A stretch of 64,000 bases of DNA from Propionispora hippei DSM 15287. Its GTDB lineage: Bacteria; Bacillota; Negativicutes; Propionisporales; Propionisporaceae. The stretch lies in NCBI RefSeq assembly GCF_900141835.1, contig NZ_FQZD01000004.1:124001-188000 (forward strand), written 5' to 3'. The notes beneath the pieces were generated by a model, which saw nothing but the letters and a program-made list of their open reading frames with translations, was not told the DNA's origin and did no database searches. Position numbers and translations under genes: made by a program. Below are positions 1 through 7,674 of this stretch, piece after piece. Position 1 is the first letter of the stretch. Every line of letters starts with the position of its first letter.

Positions 1-1
1 G

Positions 2-814
2 CTGGTATCCGGCAATGACGCCACCGTATCGGTGGCGGAACATATCGCCGGATCTGTCCCGAAATTTGCCGCGCTTATGACGGAAAAAGCGCATGCCATA
101 GGGGCTATCCATAGCAATTTTGTCAATTCAAGCGGGTTGCCCGATGAGAATCACTATAGTACGGCACACGATTTGGCGCGAATTACGGCATACGGTTACC
201 AAAACAAGGATTTCCGCGATATTGTCAGCACGAAAAATAAAATCATTCCCTGGGCGGGCAAAGAGCATGACCGGGACTTATATAATGAGAACCGGATGTT
301 GTGGCTGTATGAGGGCGCCAATGGCGTGAAAACAGGTTATACCGATGCGGCGGGGCGCTGCCTGGTATCCGGGGCCAACCGTGACGGCATTCAGTTGATT
401 GCCGTTGTTCTGGACAGCGAACACATGTGGGACGATTCGATTGCCCTGCTGAATTATGGGTTTTCCCAGATGCATACCGTGAATGTGCTGCAAAAGGGAG
501 ATATATTAAAAACGCTGCAGGTTCGACACGGCAAGGCGCAGACCGTACAGGCGATTACCGCTGCGGCGCTGACGGTGCCTGTAACCGAGGAAGACCGGCA
601 GGAAATACACACCGTGGTTGAGGCAGATCCCACGGTGGAGGCGCCTGTCGCTGCCGGGCAAAAGCTGGGCGTGGTACGGGTATTTTATAAAAATACGCCA
701 ATTGCCACGGTAGACCTGCTTGCCACCGATACGATCGAACGTAAATCCTTTTTTACGCAAATCTGGAGCTCTCTGTTGCAGGTGTTTTCTTTAATTTTCC
801 ATAACCTTGCTTAG
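2..814 (+). CDS. D-alanyl-D-alanine carboxypeptidase (DacB/DacF type), 5' truncated
   Basis: This is the C-terminal part of a penicillin-binding-protein-5 type DD-carboxypeptidase, which trims the terminal D-Ala of peptidoglycan side chains. The reading frame is open from base 2, so the start, signal peptide and SxxK serine motif lie outside the window. Visible are the SxN motif (SGN, bases 8-16) and the KTG box (GVKTGYT). They are followed by a small beta-rich PBP5 C-terminal domain and a hydrophobic/amphipathic tail ending IFHNLA that would anchor it in the membrane. The genes that follow are spmA and spmB. In Bacillus subtilis that order is dacB-spmA-spmB, so a role in spore cortex modification is likely (inference from context). 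A GTG at 32 is an internal codon, not the start. Confidence 0.93.
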   Translation: MVSGNDATVSVAEHIAGSVPKFAALMTEKAHAIGAIHSNFVNSSGLPDENHYSTAHDLARITAYGYQNKDFRDIVSTKNKIIPWAGKEHDRDLYNENRMLWLYEGANGVKTGYTDAAGRCLVSGANRDGIQLIAVVLDSEHMWDDSIALLNYGFSQMHTVNVLQKGDILKTLQVRHGKAQTVQAITAAALTVPVTEEDRQEIHTVVEADPTVEAPVAAGQKLGVVRVFYKNTPIATVDLLATDTIERKSFFTQIWSSLLQVFSLIFHNLA

Positions 815-924
815 GCTTCAGTTTCCGGTTAGCAAACCCTTATCTTTCAGGGTAGCTGCCTGCCCGGGATAATGAGAGTTCTATTCACCGCTATTGCCTC
901 ATACGTTCTTAAGAGGTGATGGCG

Positions 925-1518
925 GTGATTAATTTTATCTGGATGTCTCTTATAGCCATTGGCATTATTTACGCCGGACTGCAGGGCAATATACAGCTTG
1001 TGGTGCAAAGTGCGATGAGCGGGGCGGAAACCGCCGTTGAGCTGGCGCTTAAACTGACCGGAGTCATGTGCCTGTGGCTGGGAATGATGAAAATTGCCGA
1101 ACGGGCCGGGCTTGTTACTCTCTTGGCGTTGCTGCTGGGGCCGCTAATCCGCTGGTTGTTTCCCGAAGTCCCCCGCCGGCATCCGGCTATGGGGGCTATT
1201 GTTATGACTTTAAGTGCCAATCTGCTGGGACTGGGTAATGCCGTCACGCCGCTGGGGATTAAAGCGATGCAGGAGCTGCAAACCCTGAATCATGATAAAA
1301 AGACGGCGTCGGCCAGCATGTGCACGTTACTGGCTCTTTGCACAGCCGGCTTTACGTTAATTCCGGCCACGATAATCGCGCTGCGGACTGCGGCCGGCTC
1401 AGCCAACCCCACGGAAATTATAGGTCCGACACTCCTGGCAAGTCTTTTTGCCACGGTTGCCGTTATTTTTGCCGATCGAATTTGCCGGACCTGTTTCACT
1501 TTGCGGCTACGGAGGTAA
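925..1518 (+). CDS. spmA: spore maturation protein A
   Basis: SpmA is an integral membrane protein needed for dehydration of the spore core; with SpmB it is thought to act in the spore membranes, and it belongs to the nucleoside-recognition (Gate) domain family. The 197-residue product matches the usual length of about 196. It has several hydrophobic segments and a conserved-looking NLLGLGNAVTPLGIKAM stretch. The start is taken as GTG 925 because it lies 6 bases after AAGAGGTG (911-918) and gives an N-terminus MINFIW like other SpmA proteins. GTG 916 and ATG 919 are in frame but overlap or abut the ribosome site. It sits between the carboxypeptidase and spmB, and a stable hairpin terminator follows spmB, so the three probably form one operon. 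Confidence 0.95.
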   Translation: MINFIWMSLIAIGIIYAGLQGNIQLVVQSAMSGAETAVELALKLTGVMCLWLGMMKIAERAGLVTLLALLLGPLIRWLFPEVPRRHPAMGAIVMTLSANLLGLGNAVTPLGIKAMQELQTLNHDKKTASASMCTLLALCTAGFTLIPATIIALRTAAGSANPTEIIGPTLLASLFATVAVIFADRICRTCFTLRLRR

Positions 1519-1523
1519 CCGGG

Positions 1524-2060
1524 ATGTTTCTTGCGGCCTGTGCACAACTTTCCCTTTGGGCTATTCCGTTGCTTTTGCTGCTGATTCCCCTGGCGGGATT
1601 GCTGCGTGGCGTCAAGGTGTATGAAGCTTTTGTCGAGGGGGCCGCGGAAGGCTTTGCCACCTCGGTCAGGATTATGCCTTTCCTTGTGGCGATGTTGGTA
1701 GCCATTTATATTTTCCGGGCCTCCGGCGCTCTGGATTTTTTGACGTCCCTGCTGCAACCTCTGTTAGAAGTCATTGGCATTCCGGCCGAGTTGGTGCCAC
1801 TGGCAATCATGCGTCCTTTATCCGGCACCGGTTCGTTAGGCTTGACGGCGGAGCTGATCAACAACTTTGGACCGGACTCGCTGCTGGGCCGTATGGCTTC
1901 AACAGTTATGGGCAGTACCGATACGACCTTTTACATTTTGACTGTTTACTTTGGGGCGGTGGGTATCCAAAATCCTCGTTATGCAGTGTTTGTCGGGCTA
2001 CTGGGCGATATAGCCGGCTTTTTTGGAGCAGTGTATCTTTGCCGTCAATTATTTTCGTAA
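1524..2060 (+). CDS. spmB: spore maturation protein B
   Basis: SpmB is the partner of SpmA in spore core dehydration and heat resistance. It is another membrane protein with the Gate (nucleoside-recognition) fold. The product is 178 residues, the same as the B. subtilis protein, with hydrophobic helices and the family-type segments RPLSGTGSLG and STDTTFYILTVYFGAVG. The start is ATG 1524, 8 bases after GGAGGT (1511-1516). The frame stays open upstream to 1320, but that stretch overlaps spmA and has no ribosome site. Only 5 bases separate it from the spmA stop, implying translational coupling. A terminator hairpin (2081-2113) lies just downstream. Confidence 0.95.
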   Translation: MFLAACAQLSLWAIPLLLLLIPLAGLLRGVKVYEAFVEGAAEGFATSVRIMPFLVAMLVAIYIFRASGALDFLTSLLQPLLEVIGIPAELVPLAIMRPLSGTGSLGLTAELINNFGPDSLLGRMASTVMGSTDTTFYILTVYFGAVGIQNPRYAVFVGLLGDIAGFFGAVYLCRQLFS

Positions 2061-2080
2061 GGTTTGATATTCTCGTCGAA

Positions 2081-2113
2081 CGCTTGTGGCAAACTCTGCC
2101 AGGGGCGTTTTTT
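2081..2113 (+). terminator. Rho-independent terminator after spmB
   Basis: CGCTTGTGGCA (2081-2091) pairs with TGCCAGGGGCG (2097-2107) with two G-U pairs and one mismatch, loop AACTC, followed by TTTTTT (2108-2113). It closes the sporulation operon. Confidence 0.85.
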
Positions 2114-2181
2114 GCTTTACAGTGGCATTTACCTCCGGTAGGAATAGACTATATTGTGCAATGAGAAATGGAGGGGTGCCT

Positions 2182-3462
2182 GTGATAAAAGTGATAGTTG
2201 CCGGAGGTGGATGGGCAGGCTGTGCCGCCGCATTATCAGCAGCGAAAGCCGGTGCTCAGGTGCTGCTGATTGAACGTACCGACCTATTGCTCGGGACCGG
2301 CCTGGTTGGCGGAATATGCCGTAATAACGGGCGGTATACGGCAGCGGAAGAAGCTATTGCCATGGGGGGCGGCGATTTTTTTGTGGCCATGGATGCCAAC
2401 AGCCGTCACCGGGGCATCAGTTTTCCCGGTCATAGCCATGCTTCGCTGTACGATGTAACCACAATGGAACCACTGGTGAAAAAGATATTGCAAAATTATG
2501 GCGTGGAACTTCGGATGATGAACCGGGTGGTGGACGTCCAGAAATACGGCAAGAAGATACAGGCTGTAATGCTGCATAGCGGTGAGGTGATCAAAGGCGA
2601 TGCCTTTGTCGATACGACCGGAACAGCAGGTTCGATGGGCAATTGCCTGAAATACGGCAACGGCTGTGCCATGTGTGTACTCAGGTGCCCCTCGTTCGGG
2701 CCCCGGGTTAGTCTGGCGGCCAAGGCTGATGTAAAAGAGATTATGGGACAAAGAGCGGATGGTTCCTATGGCGCGATGAGCGGTTCCTGTAAATTGAATA
2801 AGGATTCCCTGAGTGAAGAAATCCGGGGCAAACTCGATACCGACGGTGTAGCGATTGTCCCGATCCCGGAAAAGCTGCGCAAAAAGAATTCGCTGACGAA
2901 GAAAGCCTGTTCCCAGTATGCGTTACCGGCGTTTGCCGAGAATCTAGTTCTTCTGGATACGGGCCATGCCAAGCTGATGACATCCTATTTCCCGTTAGAA
3001 GATTTAAGGGCTATACCCGGCTTTGAAAGTGTCCGTTTTGAAGACCCTTATGCCGGTGGCATGGGAAACTCAATGCGCTATCTCGGTATTGCTCCCTGCG
3101 ATGATTCTCTAAAAGTGGAGGGTGTCGATAATTTATTTTGTGCCGGAGAAAAATCCACCATTCTGGTAGGTCATACGGAAGCTGTACTTACCGGTCTATT
3201 GGCCGGCCACAACGCCGTGAGGTATTGTCTGGATATGAGGTATCTTACTTATCCGCGCAGCTTGGCAGCCGGTGATTTTATTGCTTTTAGTCATGAACAG
3301 ATGTTGTCGGAAGAGGGTAAAAAGGTCCGGTATACCTTTTCCGGCGGGGTATATTTTGCCAGGATGCAGGAACTGGAATTGTACTCGATTAACCGGGCGG
3401 AAATTTCCGAGCGTATTGCCAGCGCCGGACTGACCGATATTTTTAACGGCTGTCTGGTCTAA
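2182..3462 (+). CDS. FAD-dependent oxidoreductase (FAD_oxidored-like), substrate unknown
   Basis: The 426-residue protein begins with a Rossmann FAD-binding loop (VAGGGWAGCAAALSAAKAG), and near the C-terminus has a second FAD-contact segment (NLFCAGEKSTILVGHTEAV). A cysteine cluster in the middle (CAMCVLRC) could bind iron-sulfur or form a redox centre. The overall plan resembles the FAD-dependent oxidoreductases of the GidA/FAD_oxidored superfamily. GTG 2182 is chosen because GGAGGGG (2170-2176) precedes it by 5 bases; ATG 2161 in the same frame has no good site. The next gene (12 bases on) encodes a PyrK-like electron-transfer subunit, so the two probably form a complex passing electrons between NAD(P)H or ferredoxin and an unknown substrate. 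I do not recognise a specific function. Confidence 0.85.
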   Translation: MIKVIVAGGGWAGCAAALSAAKAGAQVLLIERTDLLLGTGLVGGICRNNGRYTAAEEAIAMGGGDFFVAMDANSRHRGISFPGHSHASLYDVTTMEPLVKKILQNYGVELRMMNRVVDVQKYGKKIQAVMLHSGEVIKGDAFVDTTGTAGSMGNCLKYGNGCAMCVLRCPSFGPRVSLAAKADVKEIMGQRADGSYGAMSGSCKLNKDSLSEEIRGKLDTDGVAIVPIPEKLRKKNSLTKKACSQYALPAFAENLVLLDTGHAKLMTSYFPLEDLRAIPGFESVRFEDPYAGGMGNSMRYLGIAPCDDSLKVEGVDNLFCAGEKSTILVGHTEAVLTGLLAGHNAVRYCLDMRYLTYPRSLAAGDFIAFSHEQMLSEEGKKVRYTFSGGVYFARMQELELYSINRAEISERIASAGLTDIFNGCLV

Positions 3463-3473
3463 GGAGGCGAAAT

Positions 3474-4439
3474 ATGCGTAATATACATTTAAGGTGTATT
3501 GACCTTAACTCCAAGTATTGTCCCTGCCTGTTGGCACAGACCAATAACTGTGTTTTTTGCAGTCAGTTAAGAGGAGAAAATACCTGTGACTGTAACTGGT
3601 GCGGCGTTTGCGTGCTATACGAAAAATTCTGGCAAACCGCAGTGGAGGGGCAGGGAGAGAAGGTCCTGAGCCGCTTGGAGGAAGAGACAGAATATACTAT
3701 TGTCAAGGCTATGGCGGATCATATGTATATTCTGGAGTTTCCCGTATCGGCGCTATTGGCTGAACAATTGCAGAAGACAGGGTCCTTTGTTTTTTTACGT
3801 AAGCCTGATGATCCACAGTTTTGCCAGTTTCCGGTAGGAATTATGGATGTCACGGCCAATAAAATCAAAGTGGCCATTGAAGTGGTCGGTCCTAAATCGG
3901 GCCGGATATTCTGGAAGGGTAACCGGCGTTTAACCGTGAAGGGGCCCTATTATAACGGAGTCTTTGGCCAGCCCTGGATTGAGAACCTTACCGGTGGCCG
4001 AGTGCTGGTGGTAGCCGGCGGCATTGGCCAGGCACCGGCATTGCCATTGGTTAAAAAGCTGGTGGAAAATAAGAATCAGGTAATCGCCATTTTGGCGCCG
4101 GGTAAAGTAAAAACGCTGTTTATTGAAGAAGAACTGCGACAATTGGGTGTAACTGTTGAGCCGGTGCGTTCTATGCGGCAAAACGGCATGAAACGCCTGG
4201 AGGAAACCATCCGTGGTAAAATCGATCTGGTAGTCAGCGCCGGCCCGGACGAACAGCATCAGGCCGTCATCGCCGCCATGCAAGCCGCCGGTATCAATAT
4301 CCCCATGGCAGCCACCAACAACGCCACCATGTGCTGCGGTGAAGGCATCTGCGGCAGTTGCGAGAAGGAAAGTAAGAACGGGGAAAAATTAAAGCTCTGC
4401 AAGGTGCAGAGCGACGTGGAAAGTGTTTTGGGAGAATAA
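3474..4439 (+). CDS. PyrK-like FAD/NAD-binding iron-sulfur electron-transfer subunit with extra N-terminal cysteine cluster
   Basis: The 321-residue protein has three visible parts. Residues 1-50 carry eight cysteines in CxC, CxxC and CxCxxCxxC spacings (KYCPC, CVFC, CDCNWCGVC), unusual for the family. The middle is a ferredoxin-reductase-like flavin/NAD module (VVAGGIGQAPALPLVKKL). The C-terminus holds a [2Fe-2S] cluster site (CCGEGICGSC plus a later Cys in LKLCK), typical of PyrK, the electron-transfer subunit of dihydroorotate dehydrogenase B, and of NfnA/sulfide-dehydrogenase relatives. No pyrD is adjacent, so the partner is probably the FAD protein directly upstream. The start ATG 3474 follows AAGGAGG. 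A bidirectional terminator follows at 4441. The name describes domains only; the reaction is unknown. Confidence 0.87.
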   Translation: MRNIHLRCIDLNSKYCPCLLAQTNNCVFCSQLRGENTCDCNWCGVCVLYEKFWQTAVEGQGEKVLSRLEEETEYTIVKAMADHMYILEFPVSALLAEQLQKTGSFVFLRKPDDPQFCQFPVGIMDVTANKIKVAIEVVGPKSGRIFWKGNRRLTVKGPYYNGVFGQPWIENLTGGRVLVVAGGIGQAPALPLVKKLVENKNQVIAILAPGKVKTLFIEEELRQLGVTVEPVRSMRQNGMKRLEETIRGKIDLVVSAGPDEQHQAVIAAMQAAGINIPMAATNNATMCCGEGICGSCEKESKNGEKLKLCKVQSDVESVLGE

Positions 4440-4440
4440 G

Positions 4441-4480
4441 AAGGGGAATCATTCAACCGACAGTTGAATGATTCCCCTTT
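4441..4480. terminator. bidirectional hairpin between convergent transcription units
   Basis: A perfect 17-bp stem (4441-4457 with 4463-4479, loop CGACA) sits between the + strand oxidoreductase stop and the end of the minus-strand pilin operon. T residues follow the stem on the + side only briefly; on the minus side the stem is followed by TTCTTATTC, so termination works from structure more than from a long U tract. Confidence 0.75.
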
Positions 4481-4485
4481 GAACG

Positions 4486-5829
4486 TTATGGCTTTTGTAT
4501 TTCCCAGCTACGCAAAGAAATAGCTCCCGGAGCATTTTTTAGATTACTAAACTTAGCCTGAGCTTCCCAAACACGCAAGCCGGTTTGTCCATAGCCGGGA
4601 TCTTTCGCAAAGTTGTATTTCGTAGACCGATCGACAAAACGCAGGATTTCTAAGCCGTCAATGTAGATGCGGTGAATATAGTTCTGACTGCCGTTAACTA
4701 CTACTGGTTTAATGTCGATCGTCAAAATGTGGTCTTGATTAAGCATTTGGTTGCTGGAAGTATTATTGGCTTTTAGTTTATTAAGTTCCGCCATGACGGT
4801 ACTCATCTGAACCGACATAATATCCTTTTTATAAGTTGTATCAGTACTTTCGTTATCCAGCGTAATGAAAGAGCCGGTTGCCGGGTTACTGGTGGTTTCA
4901 TTTAGAATAAGCGTCGTAGTATTGGTCCAGGTAGTTTTATTCGTATTGGCCGTGTTCCAGCTGGCAGAAGCATTAGAGCTTTGCCAGGATTGGTTGCTAT
5001 AGCCATCCGCCGTAGTACCCCCGATAATCTGCTCATTATACCAGGGATATTGCTGACTGGTAGCATCAGCCACTACCTTTTTTACTAAAATTTGATCAGG
5101 TGTTAGTCCAGGATCATATTGCAGTACATAGGCGGACATATCATTAGGCGTACCATTGGCAAGGTAGTAAATTCCATAACCCGTATCATTCGGGTGACTA
5201 GGATTAGTGCTGTTAAGATTGATTTTATAGTGGTAAGTAATACCCTTTGCGGCGTAATCAGCATCCCCGTTAAACAGAATCTGATAATAGTCACTGCTGC
5301 TTGGTGCCGTCGCGACTCCATTTATTGTATCAACAGTCCAAGGGGCATTATTGGAAGCATTTCCTCCCTGGACAAATTCCGTTAAGGAAACCATGGGAGA
5401 AACCAATAAATAAGCTTCTGTAATTGCTTTACTGTTGCCTGAGCGCCCGACAGAGGTAATTTTATAATAAGAATCGGTGTTTTTAACACCGGACGGCAAA
5501 TTAGCAGTTATTCTTGTAAGACTTATGGTAAAAGTGGGAGAATTGCTGTCAGTACTATCTACGGAAATTGCGGAAGTGTTAAGTTTTGTTGTGTCCCAAA
5601 TGTAATTTGTTGTGCTTGTATTTTGTACGGCATTCATCCAAGTATAACGTATGCCGGCTTCGGCCGCTGCTTTTGCCTTGATATTATCACCATAGCCAAA
5701 ACCGGTAAGGCGGCTCAGACCGTTGGCAGAGAGCGACAGATAAGTGGTGGCCATTGCTGCCAGCAGTACCATGGTAGTAATAGCTATAAGTGACGCTGCA
5801 CCTGTTTGATTGGTAAAAATCCGGCGCAA
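4486..5829 (-). CDS. PilX-like minor pilin with C-terminal concanavalin/LamG-like domain
   Basis: This is the last and largest gene (447 aa) of a four-gene minus-strand minor-pilin operon. The N-terminus has the hydrophobic helix of PilX-type proteins (GAASLIAITTMVLLAA) and a KAAAEAGIRYTW segment common after that helix, but lacks the classical glycine/Glu5 prepilin site. The rest is Ser/Thr/Asn-rich. The final ~120 residues (IYIDGLEILRFVD ... GLRVWEAQAKFSNLK) look like a concanavalin A-like/LamG sandwich, as in carbohydrate-binding adhesins. Start is TTG 5829 after AGGAGG. A role as pilus-tip adhesin is an inference. It ends next to the bidirectional hairpin at 4441. Confidence 0.8.
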   Translation of the reverse strand: MRRIFTNQTGAASLIAITTMVLLAAMATTYLSLSANGLSRLTGFGYGDNIKAKAAAEAGIRYTWMNAVQNTSTTNYIWDTTKLNTSAISVDSTDSNSPTFTISLTRITANLPSGVKNTDSYYKITSVGRSGNSKAITEAYLLVSPMVSLTEFVQGGNASNNAPWTVDTINGVATAPSSSDYYQILFNGDADYAAKGITYHYKINLNSTNPSHPNDTGYGIYYLANGTPNDMSAYVLQYDPGLTPDQILVKKVVADATSQQYPWYNEQIIGGTTADGYSNQSWQSSNASASWNTANTNKTTWTNTTTLILNETTSNPATGSFITLDNESTDTTYKKDIMSVQMSTVMAELNKLKANNTSSNQMLNQDHILTIDIKPVVVNGSQNYIHRIYIDGLEILRFVDRSTKYNFAKDPGYGQTGLRVWEAQAKFSNLKNAPGAISLRSWEIQKP

Positions 5830-5855
5830 GGTAATTCCTCCTGTTCCATAGCGTG

Positions 5856-6341
5856 TTAGTTATTTAAAAGAAATACTGTGCGTGTTAACTGAGTGGTATG
5901 ACTACCATCGGTGAGCGATAAGGTAATCGTTATGTTTTCCCCGTTAAGACCGGACTGAAAGCTGGCGCTGATGATTTGAACCAGACTGCCGTTCGTTAAG
6001 GGGTATTGAGTACCTGAGCCAATTTGGCGGCGGAGTTCATTATTGACTAATGAATACGTAATATTTCCGGCTATGTCGCTACGCTGAAATACCAAGGTGG
6101 CAGCAGTACTGTTATTTGCCGGAGTAAGAATTGTAGAGGCTGGAGCGATGTCTTTAGCCATTAGATCCAAGGCCCAGCGGCCTTCTTGCAGCATGTGATT
6201 GGTGGAGGTTCCATTGGCTATGGTTTTGGTAGTATTAGCAAAAAGAGGAACGATGGCTGCTAAAATAATTAGCATGACAGCCATTCCTATTAAAATTTCA
6301 GTTAAAAAGAAGCCCTGCTTGTTTTTATATCGTTTTATCAT
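5856..6341 (-). CDS. PilW-like minor prepilin
   Basis: The 161-residue protein has a short basic leader and the prepilin peptidase site QGFFLTEILIG (cut before Phe, Glu at +5), followed by a hydrophobic helix. The downstream part contains MLQEGRWALDLMAKDI, a pattern typical of PilW/GspJ minor pilins, where the first helix continues out of the membrane. ATG 6341 follows AGAGGTG on the minus strand. It lies between a PilV-like and the PilX-like gene, with 26-29 base gaps, so all four are probably co-transcribed. It would be processed by the prepilin peptidase encoded at 15747 and prime or cap the pilus (family knowledge). Confidence 0.85.
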   Translation of the reverse strand: MIKRYKNKQGFFLTEILIGMAVMLIILAAIVPLFANTTKTIANGTSTNHMLQEGRWALDLMAKDIAPASTILTPANNSTAATLVFQRSDIAGNITYSLVNNELRRQIGSGTQYPLTNGSLVQIISASFQSGLNGENITITLSLTDGSHTTQLTRTVFLLNN

Positions 6342-6370
6342 ACTGAATGAAGCACCTCTATGCTAAATAA

Positions 6371-6844
6371 TCAGGTTGAACTAGGTTGGTTATTGCGAAT
6401 ATAGTATTTAATAAGCGCTACTTGCTTTGTGTTATTACTCCAGGAAACTATGATTTTTACCTGGGCTAGACGGTTCCCGGCATTGGCAGCTGAACTAACT
6501 TTTCCATAGATAGAAACTGTTGCTCCCGGCAATGAAGAAAGTGAATTCCTTGCATTTGCCAAATCATTATAAACAACAGTATTCGAGCTGGAAATGTCAA
6601 TGGCTTGGTAGCTGGTCACCGTAGAGGGGACCAGTGTGGCCCAGTTGGCGATACTTAAGCTTTGTAAAGCGTCTCCGTAACTAGCGGCAATTTGGTAAGC
6701 ACGGGACTGTTCGCTGTTAACAGAGTAGGTTTTAACCCCCATAGTAACCAGGCTGACAATAGAAATTAGCGCAACACTGGTAATTAAAACACCGAACAGA
6801 GAATCCAGCAGCAAAAAACCTTTTTGATTTTCGATTATTTTCAT
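6371..6844 (-). CDS. PilV-like minor prepilin with Asp at position 5
   Basis: The 157-residue product carries a prepilin N-terminus KGFLLLDSLFGVLI: after cleavage the mature protein starts FLLLD, so residue 5 is Asp in place of the nearly invariant Glu. The hydrophobic helix and the Gln-Ser-Arg-Ala-Tyr-Gln segment after it fit PilV/GspI pseudopilins. ATG 6844 is preceded by GGGG at 7 bases' distance. It is the second gene of the minus-strand cassette. A conservative Glu-to-Asp change keeps the negative charge that neutralises the N-terminus of the next subunit, so it may still assemble. Confidence 0.82.
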   Translation of the reverse strand: MKIIENQKGFLLLDSLFGVLITSVALISIVSLVTMGVKTYSVNSEQSRAYQIAASYGDALQSLSIANWATLVPSTVTSYQAIDISSSNTVVYNDLANARNSLSSLPGATVSIYGKVSSAANAGNRLAQVKIIVSWSNNTKQVALIKYYIRNNQPSST

Positions 6845-6864
6845 ATGATTACCCCAATATAATG

Positions 6865-7362
6865 TTATATTTCTTCTGTGCGGTAAGCGGGAGTGGAAGA
6901 TGTATCAATGCGAATTCTTCCCGTCATGCGGGAAATAATAATTGTTTGTTTATTTTCAGTTTTAGGCAGTATGCTGCTTGTTAAAGTAACCATTGTAGCT
7001 GTATTAGTGGATAAATTACTCGGATTAAAGGCTAGTGTATTTCCATTTGACGAAGATAGTGTAATGCTGGAAGGTAAGGTCCGGGAGGAAAAGCCGGTGT
7101 TTGTCGACTGGTCGGTGATGATTTGATAAGAACCGGTAGCAAAAGTGATGTTAATGGCAGCGCTGGTGTCATCAATCGCTTTTTCCATAGATAACTGCTG
7201 CATCGTCCGGATGTCAGCGGCAAGTTGGCTGGTTGCCGTTGTTAAATCATTTTTGGCAATGCCATACCGGAGGTTTATCCCTGCAATCCCTGCCAGAATT
7301 CCTAAAATAGCAATAGCCACAAGCAATTCAATTAGAGCAAATCCCTTTTGTGAACGAAACAA
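6865..7362 (-). CDS. GspH/FimT-like minor prepilin
   Basis: First gene of the minus-strand cassette. The prepilin site is QKGFALIELLVAIAIL, followed by a long hydrophobic helix and LAADIRTMQQLSMEKA, the hallmark of GspH/FimT proteins. I favour a TTG start at 7362, because AGGGAGGG stands 5 bases before it and it gives a normal short leader (MFRSQKG). An in-frame ATG at 7413 would add 17 basic residues but has no clear ribosome site. The gene diverges from the riboswitch-controlled pilus operon on the other strand across an AT-rich gap. It probably belongs to a tip complex with the next three products. Confidence 0.83.
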   Translation of the reverse strand: MFRSQKGFALIELLVAIAILGILAGIAGINLRYGIAKNDLTTATSQLAADIRTMQQLSMEKAIDDTSAAINITFATGSYQIITDQSTNTGFSSRTLPSSITLSSSNGNTLAFNPSNLSTNTATMVTLTSSILPKTENKQTIIISRMTGRIRIDTSSTPAYRTEEI

Positions 7363-7535
7363 ACGATACCCTCCCTGCCTCCGGTAAATACGTGAACCTT
7401 GTTTTATTTCCATATCTACGTTTTATTTAATACTATCTATTTACATTTGACAATACTTTTTATGGAAATTTATTATACTTTATAGTTTTCAAAGTTATTT
7501 TTAATTATATCGACAAATTGTGGCAATTTTAGATG

Positions 7536-7579
7536 TTGACAAATGATCAAAAATGAATGATGATAATAATTGTGATAAT
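7536..7579 (+). promoter_or_regulatory. probable sigma-A promoter region for the riboswitch-led pilus operon
   Basis: TTGACA (7536-7541) is followed 17 bases later by GATGAT (7559) and 20 bases later by GATAAT (7562). A TGTGATAAT extended -10 stands at 7571-7579. Which -10 is used cannot be decided, but all put the transcript start just ahead of the riboswitch. Confidence 0.5.
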
Positions 7580-7600
7580 TTGACGAGATCTATGCGTTTT

Positions 7601-7674
7601 TTACATGGAAGTGATGAATACTGGTTTGTATTTGGACGCTTGAACCAGTAGGAGCAGGTAGCGTAACCACCCAT
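7601..7674 (+). promoter_or_regulatory. cyclic-di-GMP-II riboswitch aptamer
   Basis: The segment has the conserved blocks of the class II cyclic-di-GMP riboswitch in order: GTGATGAAT (7611), GGTTTGTATTTGGACGCTTG (7623) and GGTAGCGTAACCACC (7657). Helices are supported: ACTGGTT (7620-7626) pairs with AACCAGT (7643-7649); ACGCT (7636-7640) pairs with AGCGT (7660-7664) as the pseudoknot; and ATGG (7605-7608) pairs with CCAT (7671-7674) as the closing P1 stem. The aptamer is directly followed by a terminator that shares CCAT with P1. It leads the operon for the PilP-like protein, secretin and pilus ATPases. The class is known to control type IV pili in Clostridioides difficile. Confidence 0.92.

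Noticed and set aside
2086-2181. Longer N-terminus for the FAD oxidoreductase
   Set aside because: It would run through the spmB terminator; GTG 2182 has a proper ribosome site and begins at the Rossmann fold.
7414-7535. Sigma-54 promoter for the pilus genes
   Set aside because: No TGGCAC-N5-TTGC pattern with correct spacing was found; the -35/-10 elements of sigma-A type are a better fit.
7601-7674. Class I (GEMM) cyclic-di-GMP riboswitch
   Set aside because: GGTAGCGTAACC is reminiscent of GEMM-I, but the 5' GCAAACC/tetraloop-receptor parts are missing, while all class II blocks and its pseudoknot are present.
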